A DNA stretch of 64,000 nucleotides from Moorena sp. SIOASIH (GTDB taxonomy: Bacteria > Cyanobacteriota > Cyanobacteriia > Cyanobacteriales > Coleofasciculaceae): the NCBI RefSeq assembly GCF_010671925.1, contig NZ_JAAHIH010000006.1, positions 1 to 64,000 on the forward strand, read 5' to 3'. Position numbers and translations under genes: made by a program. The notes below the pieces were generated by a model. The model was not told where the DNA came from. It was given only the letters and a program-made list of their open reading frames with translations, and ran no database searches. This document shows, one piece after another, positions 17,441-26,428 of this stretch (positions within the stretch are counted from its first letter, which is position 1; each line of letters begins with the position of its first letter).

Positions 17441-17640
17441 ATGAAAGAAACCACCTGTGCAGCCATGGCACCCTGTTTTAATAAATGGTGCAGTAAATTT
17501 GACGATTTATTGAGGAACAAATCCCAGAAAAGAGAGTAAGGAAACTACATAGGGGGATTATTGGGAGAAAGTGAGGGAAAAAATGTATCTAGGATGGCAA
17601 CAGACTCATTAGAAGTAACTTACCACAGATTACATCACTG
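17441..17640 (+). pseudogene. N-terminal remnant of an IS701-like transposase
   Basis: One continuous frame reads METTC-type start, PCFNKWCSKFDDLL, an in-frame TAA at 17537, then NYIGGLLGESEGKNVSRM and DSLEVTYHRLHH. This is the start of IS701-family transposases, which normally run beyond 400 residues. The frame carries a nonsense codon, and the sequence is cut at 17640 by the repeat described next. The DDE catalytic core is absent. Confidence 0.7.
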
Positions 17641-17688
17641 TCTTGATGCAGTCGCTCATGGGGGAAACCACGGCAGTTGCTCATGGCG
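17637..17688. repeat. Dispersed repeat truncating the IS701 remnant, copy 1
   Basis: TGTCTTGATGCAGTCGCTCA, then a GGAAACCAC block, then GCAGTTGCTCATGG. An almost identical segment occurs at 47876-47923. The abrupt switch from transposase-like to this sequence marks a junction. Confidence 0.7.
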
Positions 17689-17784
17689 CATGGGTCTGTG
17701 TGCGGAACCTGCGTCCGCACCGCTGTTTGCCCCGTGGAAACCACCGAGAGTGTTATCGTGACGGAGATAAAGTTCGTAAAAGAA

Positions 17785-18290
17785 CCATAGCGTTCCCTGT
17801 CTAAATTACAAGATGAAGTCATAGAAAATCTACGTATTGTCCTAAAAGGAGGAGTAGCTGTTGAGAATTATGGTGAAGCTTTCCAAATTATACGTAGTCT
17901 TCCTCACGGTCATGTGGCTGCCGTTTTGGGAACTATAAATAAACTAAAATTGCCAGAATTAATTGAGGCAAAGTCTTCCCGAAAGCGCTCTATCATCCTG
18001 GCGATGATAGTGGCAAGGATCCTAGAGCCGCGCTCCAAATTGGCAACAGCTAGGGGACTAAATAAAGAGACTTGTTTTTCGTCATTGAGTAAGTTGTTAG
18101 GACTAGAATATGCCTCGGAAGATGAATTATACGAGGCTCTAGATTGGCTATTGGCTCGACAAGAGAGCCTTGAGAATAAATTGGCCAAAAAGCATCTATC
18201 AGAGGGAAGCTTAGTACTCTATGATGTCAGTTCTACTTACTTTGAAGGCAAGAGTTGTCCCCTGGCGAACTATGGCTATAGTCCAGGGTA
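17785..18290 (+). pseudogene. N-terminal half of an IS1634-family transposase
   Basis: The frame after a TAG at 17782 encodes about 167 residues with family features: IIRSLPHGHVAAVLGT, IVARILEPRSKLATARGL, DELYEALDWLLARQ, LVLYDVSSTYFEG and CPLANYGYS. It lacks its own start and stops at 18290, where a small inverted-repeat element begins. The second half with the remaining catalytic acids is missing. It is a truncated relic, not an active gene. Confidence 0.8.
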
Positions 18291-18430
18291 AGCGCAAGAA
18301 AAATTGAGCCAAAATGTGATGTAGGGCAAGGATTAAGACAATATTAAGCCTTGATGCTCATCACTATTGATTTTTTTGATCAATATTTTTTCAAAAAATA
18401 CCGCCTTATTGATTCTTGCCCTTACCCTGG
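18283..18430. mobile_element. 148-bp MITE inserted in the IS1634 relic
   Basis: The ends are CCAGGGTAAGCGCAAGAA (18283-18300) and its near-perfect inverse TTCTTGCCCTTACCCTGG (18413-18430), with one mismatch in 18. The interior is AT-rich and non-coding and contains its own short inverted repeats. The left end supplies the stop codon of the transposase fragment. No clear target duplication was seen. Confidence 0.65.
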
Positions 18431-18486
18431 CGTTTATAGCGTTTTCAAATAAGATGTGAAACTAGGATTGATGCTATAGCGTTGCG

Positions 18487-19635
18487 CTATACCTTGTTCA
18501 GAGCTTGCTCAAAGGTCATCAACAGGGATTCCAGGGAAAAAGTAGACTTAGCATGGATATAACCCCGCTCGGCTAGCATATATGCAGCAATTGGATCACT
18601 GAGCAATTCACCAATGACCTTAGCCAGTGCTGCTGAATCTCCTGGCGGTACCAAGTGACCAGTCACGCCATCCTGAATCAACTCCACTGCACCACCAGCA
18701 GCAGCAGCAACTACGGGTCGTTTTGCCAACTGACCCTCGACAATCACCCGACCAAAGGGTTCCGGTTCAGTAGAGGTATGGAGTACAATATTGCAAGCAG
18801 ACATCAATGCTGGCACATCATTGCGAAATCCCAGCATGTGAACACGGCCAGCAAGTTCTGGTGCCGCAGCCATGGCTTCTAGCCGTGAGGCGTATTCTTC
18901 TTCACCAAATAGGGCTTTACCAACCAACAGGGCGTGTACATTGGGGAGTTCCTGTAAGGCTTCTAGTAAAATATGCTGACCTTTCCAGTAAGATAGCCGA
19001 CTGAATACACCAACAACTGGAGCATCACCAATGCCAAGCTGGTCACGGATTTGAGCGGATTGATCCGATGCCAGATTATCGAAGGGGTCTGAAGCAATAC
19101 CGTTGTAAACCAGTGTTACTAGGTCTTCGCGTCCCCCAGCAGCGATAAAGGCTTCACCAGTAGCACGAGAATTGACCAATACTTGAGATACTCGACGATT
19201 AGCTAGGAAAACGGCTATGGCACGATTGACCGAGCTAAAGTGTTGTGCGGTCACAATATCTCGCAGGTGCCAAACCACGGTCGGACCGCCCATCAATGTT
19301 GCGATCGCAGCAGCAATGAACGCTTTTTGGGAGTTGGCGTGTACTAGGTCAAACTTCCGTCCAGCTGCTGCTATTTGACGAGCCATCCACCACAGGGCAG
19401 GTAATGCCTTAACAGCACTGAGTCCCCCTGAAGTCCTTACGGCTAAGATGGATTGGGGTGCAGGTATGACCTTGACCTTCACCTGTGCAGCTTCCAGCCG
19501 TTCCCGGAACGGACCATCGGCAAACAGTAGTACTTCGCTGGTGTCCCGGTAGGCAGTGGCCAGATCCAGCAGGCTCAACTCAGCTCCGCCCAAAACGGCG
19601 GCATGATCGACAAAAAGGACTCGACGGCGCGTCAT
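18487..19635 (-). CDS. Glycosyltransferase family 4
   Basis: A 382-residue GT-B fold enzyme. The N-terminal acceptor half starts RRRVLFVDHAAVLGGAELS, including the GG loop that contacts the nucleotide. The C-terminal donor half has the EX7E pair in EPFGRVIVEGQ, followed by AAAGGAVELIQDG. Members transfer sugars from activated donors, retaining configuration, onto lipid-linked chains in the cytoplasm. This is the last gene of the long minus-strand exopolysaccharide cluster, 178 bases downstream of the next glycosyltransferase. Donor and acceptor cannot be told from the sequence. Confidence 0.9.
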   Translation of the reverse strand: MTRRRVLFVDHAAVLGGAELSLLDLATAYRDTSEVLLFADGPFRERLEAAQVKVKVIPAPQSILAVRTSGGLSAVKALPALWWMARQIAAAGRKFDLVHANSQKAFIAAAIATLMGGPTVVWHLRDIVTAQHFSSVNRAIAVFLANRRVSQVLVNSRATGEAFIAAGGREDLVTLVYNGIASDPFDNLASDQSAQIRDQLGIGDAPVVGVFSRLSYWKGQHILLEALQELPNVHALLVGKALFGEEEYASRLEAMAAAPELAGRVHMLGFRNDVPALMSACNIVLHTSTEPEPFGRVIVEGQLAKRPVVAAAAGGAVELIQDGVTGHLVPPGDSAALAKVIGELLSDPIAAYMLAERGYIHAKSTFSLESLLMTFEQALNKV

Positions 19636-19740
19636 AAGAGCGAGTAGTGCACAAAAGGGTGTTTAAAAATTGCAAACAAATTCCCATTATACCCTCATGG
19701 GGGATATCCCCATGACCACACTACCTCACTCCATCGCTAT

Positions 19741-19770
19741 TGCCTATTGCCTATTGCCTATTGCCTTAAA
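19741..19770. repeat. TTGCCTA heptamers
   Basis: About four copies of TTGCCTA in the short gap between two glycosyltransferase genes. This is the reverse complement of the GGCAATA family seen elsewhere. Confidence 0.8.
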
Positions 19771-19812
19771 AGGATAAGCAATATCGCTGACTCGTTCACC
19801 AGAATTGCTATA

Positions 19813-20949
19813 TTAATCCATGGCAGCTTGATAAACCGATTTAATTCGTTGAGCAATCACCGGCCAAGTATAGTGCTCATGAACATAAGCTTCACAAGCC
19901 TCAGAGCTAGGGAGTTGACGCTTACCAGAAAATACCTCGATCATGCCCTGAGCAAGTTGATCAACTGAAGTCCCCTCAAACAATAAGTCTTCCGAGAAAG
20001 GCTGTAAAATCTCTGGAATACTATCTACAGGTGTTCCTAGAACTGGCGTTCCATTTACCAAGGACTCAATAACAATTAGACCAAAGCCTTCCCATGCCAC
20101 GGTTGGCACAACTGAGAAAGTGGCAGCACGGTAAGCTAGGGCTAAATCTTGGTCTGAGACAAAACCCAACAAGCGCACATGGTCAGTCAGTCCTAATGCT
20201 TCAATCTGTGCTTGCAAGGTTGGCATCAGTGTGCCTTTACCCGCTATCAGTAGTAGCACGTCTGGATAGCGCTTACGCACTTGATCCACTGCTGCAATTA
20301 AATTTTCTAAGCCCATGCGTTTAGCTAACCGTCGCACAGCTAAGATAATTGGTCGATCTTGAGGCCAGCCTAGTTTTGACCGTGCCTCCTCGGGTGTAAT
20401 GGTGGTGTCGAAACGCTCCGTATCAACCCCCGGAGGAATGATGTGAATGCGCTCTAGTGGGATATGATACTCTTGGTGCAAGGTGTTACGGAAAGCCTCA
20501 GAAAGTACGATAAACTTAGCTATCCGTCCGTAAGTCACCCGCTCTAGCATCCATTTTAACCGAGTCGCAACGGTATTGCTGCCTTCTACATGCCCTTCTA
20601 ATGCCCAAGGCCCTTGGAAGTGCATCACCATTGGGCGACTGTCTAATTGATCGAGGATTGGAAAGGTATATAAAGCGAAGTGGGACACTACTAGGGGGTA
20701 GTCTTCCTCCTTCAGCACTCGATGCATCGTCTGTCGGATACCGCTCCAGCGTTGCCAGAGAGGGGATTCATGGCTAGCAAAGGCTTGGACTTGACCACCG
20801 GAGTTTTCAGATACAGCGGTTGAGCCTGCCACTAAGCCACGCATCTCTACACCAGCTTGGGGTAAGTAACGAGTGCAATCGTAATAAACTCGGTTGAGTC
20901 CTCCTGCTTGTTCAGGGAACCAACCCATACCGATTTGAAGTGTTTTCAC
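19813..20949 (-). CDS. Glycosyltransferase family 4
   Basis: Started at GTG 20949, giving 378 residues that begin MKTLQIGMGWFPEQAGGLNR, the expected GT-B opening. The frame is open further upstream to 21126, but that part translates heptamer repeats (PYSLLPT periods) and should not be coding. The donor half has EGFGLIVIESLVNG as the EX7E motif and VDSIPEIL after it. AVRRLAKRMGLENLIAA is typical of the nucleotide-sugar-binding domain. It acts in the exopolysaccharide assembly series on this strand. A GAGG about 10 bases before the GTG supports the start. Confidence 0.9.
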   Translation of the reverse strand: MKTLQIGMGWFPEQAGGLNRVYYDCTRYLPQAGVEMRGLVAGSTAVSENSGGQVQAFASHESPLWQRWSGIRQTMHRVLKEEDYPLVVSHFALYTFPILDQLDSRPMVMHFQGPWALEGHVEGSNTVATRLKWMLERVTYGRIAKFIVLSEAFRNTLHQEYHIPLERIHIIPPGVDTERFDTTITPEEARSKLGWPQDRPIILAVRRLAKRMGLENLIAAVDQVRKRYPDVLLLIAGKGTLMPTLQAQIEALGLTDHVRLLGFVSDQDLALAYRAATFSVVPTVAWEGFGLIVIESLVNGTPVLGTPVDSIPEILQPFSEDLLFEGTSVDQLAQGMIEVFSGKRQLPSSEACEAYVHEHYTWPVIAQRIKSVYQAAMD

Positions 20950-20984
20950 AGTACTAGAGCCTCGATAGTGTTTGTTATAGCAAA

Positions 20985-21105
20985 GGGAGTAGGGAGTAGG
21001 GAGTAGGGAGTAGGGAGTAGGGAGTAGGGAGTAGGGAGTAGGGAGTAGGGAGTAGGGATGCATCGCTTCTGCCTTCTGCCTTCTGCCTTCTGCCTTCTGC
21101 CTTGT
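20985..21105. repeat. Two heptamer arrays, GGGAGTA and CTTCTGC
   Basis: About ten copies of GGGAGTA (20985-21058) are followed by five copies of CTTCTGC (21066-21103). They fill the gap between the NHL-repeat gene and the glycosyltransferase gene and form a false N-terminus in the latter's frame. Confidence 0.95.
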
Positions 21106-21137
21106 TGTTGTACAATTGAAATGCACAACAGCTTAGC

Positions 21138-23330
21138 TTAGGGGTCCATCTTTATGCGGTACATTAAAGCTTTAGCGTAAAAATCCTCTTCAGCAAATAG
21201 CAAGTATTCTCCATTTTTTCTTCGCACTACTCTTAAGGCCATCGGGACATCTAGCCAACCTGTGGTTGATTTGACTTCTGGGCCGGGATTTATTTTGCCA
21301 ATCTCTTGACCTGTGCGAAAATCATAAACTCGCACTTTAGCATATCGATTCGGATCTTTTTCATAACTATTATCGACATAGCCGACAAATAAATAGTCTC
21401 CCGAAATAGCCATACTTTTCGGTAAATCTGGTCTGACTCCTTTCGATTTTTGATTGTAAGCTATGACCACTTCACCGGCTTTTTGTGGCGCTTTACTCCA
21501 ATTGATATATTTAACAGCTCTGTTACCAATCAATCCCCAATCCCCCCTTTTGTCAAAGGTCGGAGAATATCCAGCAATGTACATGGTATCGGTTTTCGGA
21601 TGATACTCAAGTCGTTGAATAATTTTAAACTCCTTTGGCATTTCAAAGGATTGTTGATTGTTAATATCGTAAATCGGGCTGCCGTAGGAATCAAACCGTT
21701 TAAGGGATAGTTTTTTAATCCCGTTTGTTGATGTACCTATCCAGATATTACCGTCATCATCAGGCCAAAATGCCCAACCCCGATAATTTTGTCCTTGATT
21801 ATATTCACCTTGTTCAGCCTGCTCCTCTTGTCCATTACCGTTTTTATCTTGCCAATAGCGATAATCCAATTGAGTTCCCCAAAATGAGGCAGTGGGAATA
21901 GCCACTTCCCCATCAGTTTCCGGATTAAACCGATAAACATGGATACCAGCTGACTCAGTATACATACTATTGGTAAACATCAACTTCCGACCCTTCACCC
22001 GGCGAATCATAGCACCAGCATTATGCTTGATAGTCTTCTTAATCCGATTATCATTAGGATACTTAAAGGGATTAACGGTATGGGCGACATGAGTCCATTC
22101 TTGACCTGATGATTTACTGTAATCTAGTTTAAACTGTTGATTTTTGGTATGAACAACAGTTTCATCCGCTGGATCAATATCAGGAATATCAATAAATAAG
22201 AGACCTTGCAATTTCCAATTGAGAGTCCCATCCAGTTTGTAGCTATCCAGGGTTAATCCACCTGCTTCCCAAGCGTAAATCCGACTGGGATCACTGGCGA
22301 CATAAATATTATTCTCCTGATCGACTCCAATCCCAGTAATTGAATTAAAATGTAAGGGTCTGATTTTTCCAATTTCCTGAGGACTTCCGCTGTAGATTCC
22401 TCCTTTAACACCAAAGGTTCCATCAGGAGTTGGATTTCCACTGCTGTCTAGATTTTTAAAGATTTTAATCTGGTTATCAGGTCCACCATCTCCTACTAAT
22501 AGGCGATTTTGATTATCCACAACAATAGCTGTAGGGATGCGAACCGAATCAATTTTACCTTGGACTTGACCCGTTTCTGAATTTAACTTAAGGATCTTAT
22601 TTGTCTTGTTCTGGATAACCCACAATGAGCCAGTTTTATCTAATGCTAATTTACCCGGTTGATTCACTGACCATTCTTTAACCGGTTTCATGGTCTGGGC
22701 ATCATAAACTTTGATTTTATTGTTAGGGGTATCACTAACATATAAGCGACTATTATCTGCTGCGATTCCCCGAATCAAACCTTGATTAGTATTGATAATC
22801 AACATACTTTTATCATAGCCTTTACCCCCCTTAAATTTTGCTCCTTTATAATTACTTATGTTATAGCGACGAACACAATACCATTTATCATCAGAATTGG
22901 GATATCCTACGCCATAGCGACCCTTTTGTGTCATCGCCATGTAAATATAGTTATCATTCACTGCGATCGCAGTTCCCCCGGATCTTCCCCAGCCATGGGT
23001 AGCATCGAGTTGACCAAGAACATCACCATTTTTATAAACCCCCCCTTCTCTAGCAGCTTCATCCCAGGGAGCATTACCATAAACCGTACCATCGGGACTT
23101 ACAGCCATCCCTAACATCGATAGCTGGACATGTTTTCCCTTGCCCGGAAGCTCACCTCCAGGACCATAGGTATTACCGATCCAAGAGGTAGTGTAAGTCA
23201 ACCGTTGGCTTGGGTTGGATTCAGCAGTTATCGTGTCATTGTTGCTAATCACAGAATGGGCAATAATTACCAAAACAGCGATCACAGGAACAATCGCAGC
23301 ATATTGCCATTCGGGGATACGTATTGACAT
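21138..23330 (-). CDS. Membrane-anchored NHL-repeat beta-propeller protein
   Basis: A 730-residue protein with one membrane segment near residues 9-30 and a large exported part. From about 70 to 400 it has repeated propeller strands of the NHL/SMP-30 type (GIAADNSRLYVSD, KLALDKTGSLWVIQ, AIVVDNQNRLLVGD, GIGVDQENNIYVAS). A middle section of about 100 residues and further blades (WAFWPDDDGNIWIG) follow. A DKNGNGQEE loop near 510 resembles a calcium-binding EF-hand loop. No enzyme signature was seen. Lying inside the polysaccharide cluster, it may bind, cleave or anchor the polymer at the cell surface, though the propeller alone does not prove that. Some polysaccharide lyases and dehydrogenases use similar folds. 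Confidence 0.75.
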   Translation of the reverse strand: MSIRIPEWQYAAIVPVIAVLVIIAHSVISNNDTITAESNPSQRLTYTTSWIGNTYGPGGELPGKGKHVQLSMLGMAVSPDGTVYGNAPWDEAAREGGVYKNGDVLGQLDATHGWGRSGGTAIAVNDNYIYMAMTQKGRYGVGYPNSDDKWYCVRRYNISNYKGAKFKGGKGYDKSMLIINTNQGLIRGIAADNSRLYVSDTPNNKIKVYDAQTMKPVKEWSVNQPGKLALDKTGSLWVIQNKTNKILKLNSETGQVQGKIDSVRIPTAIVVDNQNRLLVGDGGPDNQIKIFKNLDSSGNPTPDGTFGVKGGIYSGSPQEIGKIRPLHFNSITGIGVDQENNIYVASDPSRIYAWEAGGLTLDSYKLDGTLNWKLQGLLFIDIPDIDPADETVVHTKNQQFKLDYSKSSGQEWTHVAHTVNPFKYPNDNRIKKTIKHNAGAMIRRVKGRKLMFTNSMYTESAGIHVYRFNPETDGEVAIPTASFWGTQLDYRYWQDKNGNGQEEQAEQGEYNQGQNYRGWAFWPDDDGNIWIGTSTNGIKKLSLKRFDSYGSPIYDINNQQSFEMPKEFKIIQRLEYHPKTDTMYIAGYSPTFDKRGDWGLIGNRAVKYINWSKAPQKAGEVVIAYNQKSKGVRPDLPKSMAISGDYLFVGYVDNSYEKDPNRYAKVRVYDFRTGQEIGKINPGPEVKSTTGWLDVPMALRVVRRKNGEYLLFAEEDFYAKALMYRIKMDP

Positions 23331-23404
23331 AGTTTTTTCCCTGAACTCGAAACTATTTAAAAGACTGGAGTCTGCAACCTGGGGTAGCTAGCGGTCAAGC
23401 TTCC

Positions 23405-24472
23405 TTAGGAACACTTTAGAAGCTGATGATAAACAGCAGTAATCTTCTCCACCATAGTGGTGACGGTTAGTTCGTCAATGTTTTGCTGTGCTGCACGTCT
23501 TAATCTATTTTGTTCAGACGGACTAGACAGAAGCATCTCGATCTGATCTGCTAGTGCGATCGCATTTTTAGGAGGAACTAGCACTCCTGCCTTACCGTCA
23601 TCTAGTGCTTCGGGAATACCATCCACGCTAGTAGCAACAATCGGGCAAGCCACCTGTCGTGCTTCCATCAAAACCAGACCGAAAGACTCACGGTGTGAAG
23701 CTAGGACAAAAACATCCGCTGCCATCATGTAAGCTTGGGGATTTTTATGAAAACCTTCGAAGTGAATACGATCAGCAACTGACGATGCCGCAGCTTGAGT
23801 TTCAAACATTTGACGGTCGGGACCATCTCCCACTAAGTACAAATGTGCCTTAGGACAACCCTTAGCGACCTGCTCAAAAGCGCTAATTAACTCAGTAATT
23901 CCCTTACGTCGGTTCATGCCAGCTACCGTGACAATAGCGGGATGTTCCAAAGCTTTAGGAGTGCAGGTTTCTATTGCAGGTAATCGGTGACTGCCTAGAG
24001 TACAATTCTTGATCACAGGCATTTTCCCCCTGGGAATACCCCACTTAGACATCGACGTTGCTACCGCATCACTCACGGAAATCACTCGTTCAGCCAATCC
24101 CATCACTACTGAGCTACGTTGGTGAACATTGTGAAGATGAGATACCAACCCATACTTTGCTGAACCCCGTAGGAAGCGAGCTAGAACTACTCCCGTCATC
24201 ATGTGTCCATGGACAATATCTGGCTGAAATTCTGCGATTATCCCTCGATAACGCCCAGCAGCCTTGAGCAGATGCAACGGTTTTCGGGTCTGATCCAGTT
24301 CAAAGTGAGTGACGCCATAAGCCCTTAGCAATGTTTCATATCCGCCGCCAGCAGAGGCAATACCAACCTCATGACCCGCTTTCGCTTGCTCACAGGCAAC
24401 GTCAATTGCTAGATTGACAATACCATTACCAGTTTCTTTAATATGGTTTAAGATATGGAGTATACGCATCAA
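23405..24472 (-). CDS. Glycosyltransferase family 4
   Basis: A 355-residue GT-B enzyme. It starts MMRILHILNHIKETGNGIVN with the acceptor-domain loop, then has HGHMMTGVVLARFLRG. The donor half includes VAGMNRRKGITELISAF, LVGDGPDRQMFE and RESFGLVLMEARQV (EX7E), followed by ATSVDGIPEALDDGKAGVLV. The order of elements fits WbaZ/RfaB-like sugar transferases. It is flanked by the NHL gene and the Wzy-like gene on the same strand with short gaps, so one transcript is likely. Confidence 0.92.
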   Translation of the reverse strand: MMRILHILNHIKETGNGIVNLAIDVACEQAKAGHEVGIASAGGGYETLLRAYGVTHFELDQTRKPLHLLKAAGRYRGIIAEFQPDIVHGHMMTGVVLARFLRGSAKYGLVSHLHNVHQRSSVVMGLAERVISVSDAVATSMSKWGIPRGKMPVIKNCTLGSHRLPAIETCTPKALEHPAIVTVAGMNRRKGITELISAFEQVAKGCPKAHLYLVGDGPDRQMFETQAAASSVADRIHFEGFHKNPQAYMMAADVFVLASHRESFGLVLMEARQVACPIVATSVDGIPEALDDGKAGVLVPPKNAIALADQIEMLLSSPSEQNRLRRAAQQNIDELTVTTMVEKITAVYHQLLKCS

Positions 24473-24579
24473 AAATCTCCCACAAAGGAAAGCACCGCCA
24501 TATTTGACCTATAAGTTAGTTAGGAATTGGTAGTTGAAACATCCGGCTGTTCCTTTCCATCTCCTACTTCTGTTATTCT

Positions 24580-26049
24580 TCAGTCAGTGCCATTGATCAG
24601 AAAATTTTCATAATTCTTATCTTTAGCAGTCTTCACTTCAGCAATACTTTCCATTTCCGAAGAAAGTTTATTTTGATGCTGGTGATACTTATGTGCTGCC
24701 ATCGTTAGACCCAAAAATCCCCAAATATAACATCCCCCAACACCAAGCATGGCGCTACCAATCGGTAGCCCGATTAAATTACTCAAACCAATAGCACGAG
24801 CAGTACTCATGAAGGAATCACGGCGAATCTCAGGATATTGAAACACACTATATACCAGCAGGAGCAATCCACACATATATGGGAGAGTTCCAAACCAGCC
24901 TAATGTAAAAAACATATCTAAAATGCCACTGTCAATCACAACGCTTCGGAGTTCCCCTTGTTCGATAGTGAATGTATTTCCAATCCCATTACCTAAAGCC
25001 ATAGAAAGAGCTTTGCCAAGACTCTCTTCATAGATTTGTTGTCTAACTTCCGCACTGTGATCATTTCCAAGGTCAGAAAATGTTGCCAAACGACTACCAA
25101 TTACCTCCGAGAATGGCTCAATCGTGGTTAACGGCACGATACACATTGCCATGACCAAGATAGAAATAATGATGCGCATCTGGATTTTGGGTTTGAGTGA
25201 ACTGGTTAGGGAAGCTAGTCCAAAGAACCAGCTCGCCCACATCGTCCGTGACAACGTTAGTAGAAAAGACAAGTAACCAGCTATGGAAGCAGGAATACGT
25301 AAAGGACTGTTATTATTAAATAACAACAGCAGACCCACCATCATGGTTGCGGCAAACGGCCCAGTGGAATTCATCGTGCTCCACAAACGAATACCAAACG
25401 GTTCGGGATTCCCCATCGAGAACATTCTGGCGTTGATCAGCCAAAATCGATCCCACTCCGGTGCAATCACATATTGCACTAAGCCATAGACTCCCATCAC
25501 CAATACACCCCAGAGGAATGTGCGCTGAATGTTTTGGCGATAGCGAGGATAATCTCGCCAATTTATAAATAAGTAGAAACCTAAAAGAATCGGGGTTAAC
25601 CAGTCGATCAGTCCTCGAATCGCGAAAATAGGAGTGCTTTTAATCAGACCAATGATAAAGCCATACAAAATACTGGTGAATCCTAAAATAAAAGGCAAAC
25701 CCCCCTGTTTATAGGCTCTAGGAAGGTATTTTAAAAAGGTATCCACAGTAATCCATGTCACCACAGGCGCTACTAGCAATACTGGACTCGGATTAACCCA
25801 GTTACTGCGATAGTCAATTAAACGACGAACCAACGGCATTAGAAACCATAGCCACCACATAAAACCTAAGTAGAGGACAGGATACCGTCGATAGAGAAAA
25901 AGGCCCACGGCAAACCCTACCACAGGCAAAAGAATACGCAGAATGCTGCCAGCACCAGCAATAATCCCCAGTATTGTAATCACAACAAATAACAGGATAG
26001 CTGTCCAAGCAGGGGCTGGTTCTAGTTTGATAGGAATTCCTTTTGTCAT
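24580..26049 (-). CDS. O-antigen ligase/Wzy-type polysaccharide polymerase-like membrane protein
   Basis: A 489-residue protein with about eleven hydrophobic segments from residue 15 to 445 and a central external loop (WSTMNSTGPFAATMM before it, RQQIYEESLGKAL after it). This matches the O-antigen ligase (Wzy_C) family, which joins lipid-linked repeat units or transfers finished chains on the outer face of the membrane. The charged C-terminus is cytoplasmic. Such proteins are poorly conserved in sequence, so polymerase and ligase cannot be separated. It is the only candidate polymerase in this cluster, which favours that role. Confidence 0.8.
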   Translation of the reverse strand: MTKGIPIKLEPAPAWTAILLFVVITILGIIAGAGSILRILLPVVGFAVGLFLYRRYPVLYLGFMWWLWFLMPLVRRLIDYRSNWVNPSPVLLVAPVVTWITVDTFLKYLPRAYKQGGLPFILGFTSILYGFIIGLIKSTPIFAIRGLIDWLTPILLGFYLFINWRDYPRYRQNIQRTFLWGVLVMGVYGLVQYVIAPEWDRFWLINARMFSMGNPEPFGIRLWSTMNSTGPFAATMMVGLLLLFNNNSPLRIPASIAGYLSFLLTLSRTMWASWFFGLASLTSSLKPKIQMRIIISILVMAMCIVPLTTIEPFSEVIGSRLATFSDLGNDHSAEVRQQIYEESLGKALSMALGNGIGNTFTIEQGELRSVVIDSGILDMFFTLGWFGTLPYMCGLLLLVYSVFQYPEIRRDSFMSTARAIGLSNLIGLPIGSAMLGVGGCYIWGFLGLTMAAHKYHQHQNKLSSEMESIAEVKTAKDKNYENFLINGTD

Positions 26050-26067
26050 TAGGTGTTAGGGATTAGA

Positions 26068-26185
26068 TACACAGCAGTTCTCAATTGGGTGAGGTGAAAA
26101 GTCCTAGGTTTTAGGGAGTAGGGAGTAGGGAGTAGGGAGTAGGCAAAAGGCAAAAGGCAAAAGGCAAAAGGCAAGAGGTAAGAAA
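26068..26185. repeat. Composite repeat: AGCAGTTCTCAATTGGG unit plus heptamers
   Basis: AGCAGTTCTCAATTGGGTGA, then a variable 12-base stretch, then CCTAGGTTTTAGGGA, then GGGAGTA and GGCAAAA heptamers. The same order occurs at 45474-45572 with different heptamers. The unit therefore moves or converts as a block, with the heptamer part replaced. Confidence 0.8.
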
Positions 26186-26428
26186 TTATATAAGAATGTA
26201 AATGTAAAAAGCTGTAATATTTTTTTTAATTCATTTGTAAATGCTATATCTAATAGATTAGAGATTAGTTAGTAATTAGTATAGATTAGTTAGTATAGCG
26301 TTTATTAGTAAGCCTGAAGTACATTAAAATTTTATTTCTTGTTCCCTGTTCCCTGCTCCCTGCTCCCTGCTCCCTGCTCCCTAAAACCAAGAGATTATTC
26401 ACCCCAAACCCTTCAACCGTCTCTTTTG
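26186..26428. other. Intergenic with CTGCTCC heptamers
   Basis: An AT-rich 150-base stretch with TTAGTTAGTATAG-type repeats precedes six copies of CTGCTCC/CTGTTCC at 26340-26383. No gene is supported. Confidence 0.8.

Noticed and set aside
20950..21126. N-terminal extension of the 19813 glycosyltransferase
   Set aside because: It translates GGGAGTA and CTTCTGC heptamers; the GT-B opening starts at the GTG at 20949.
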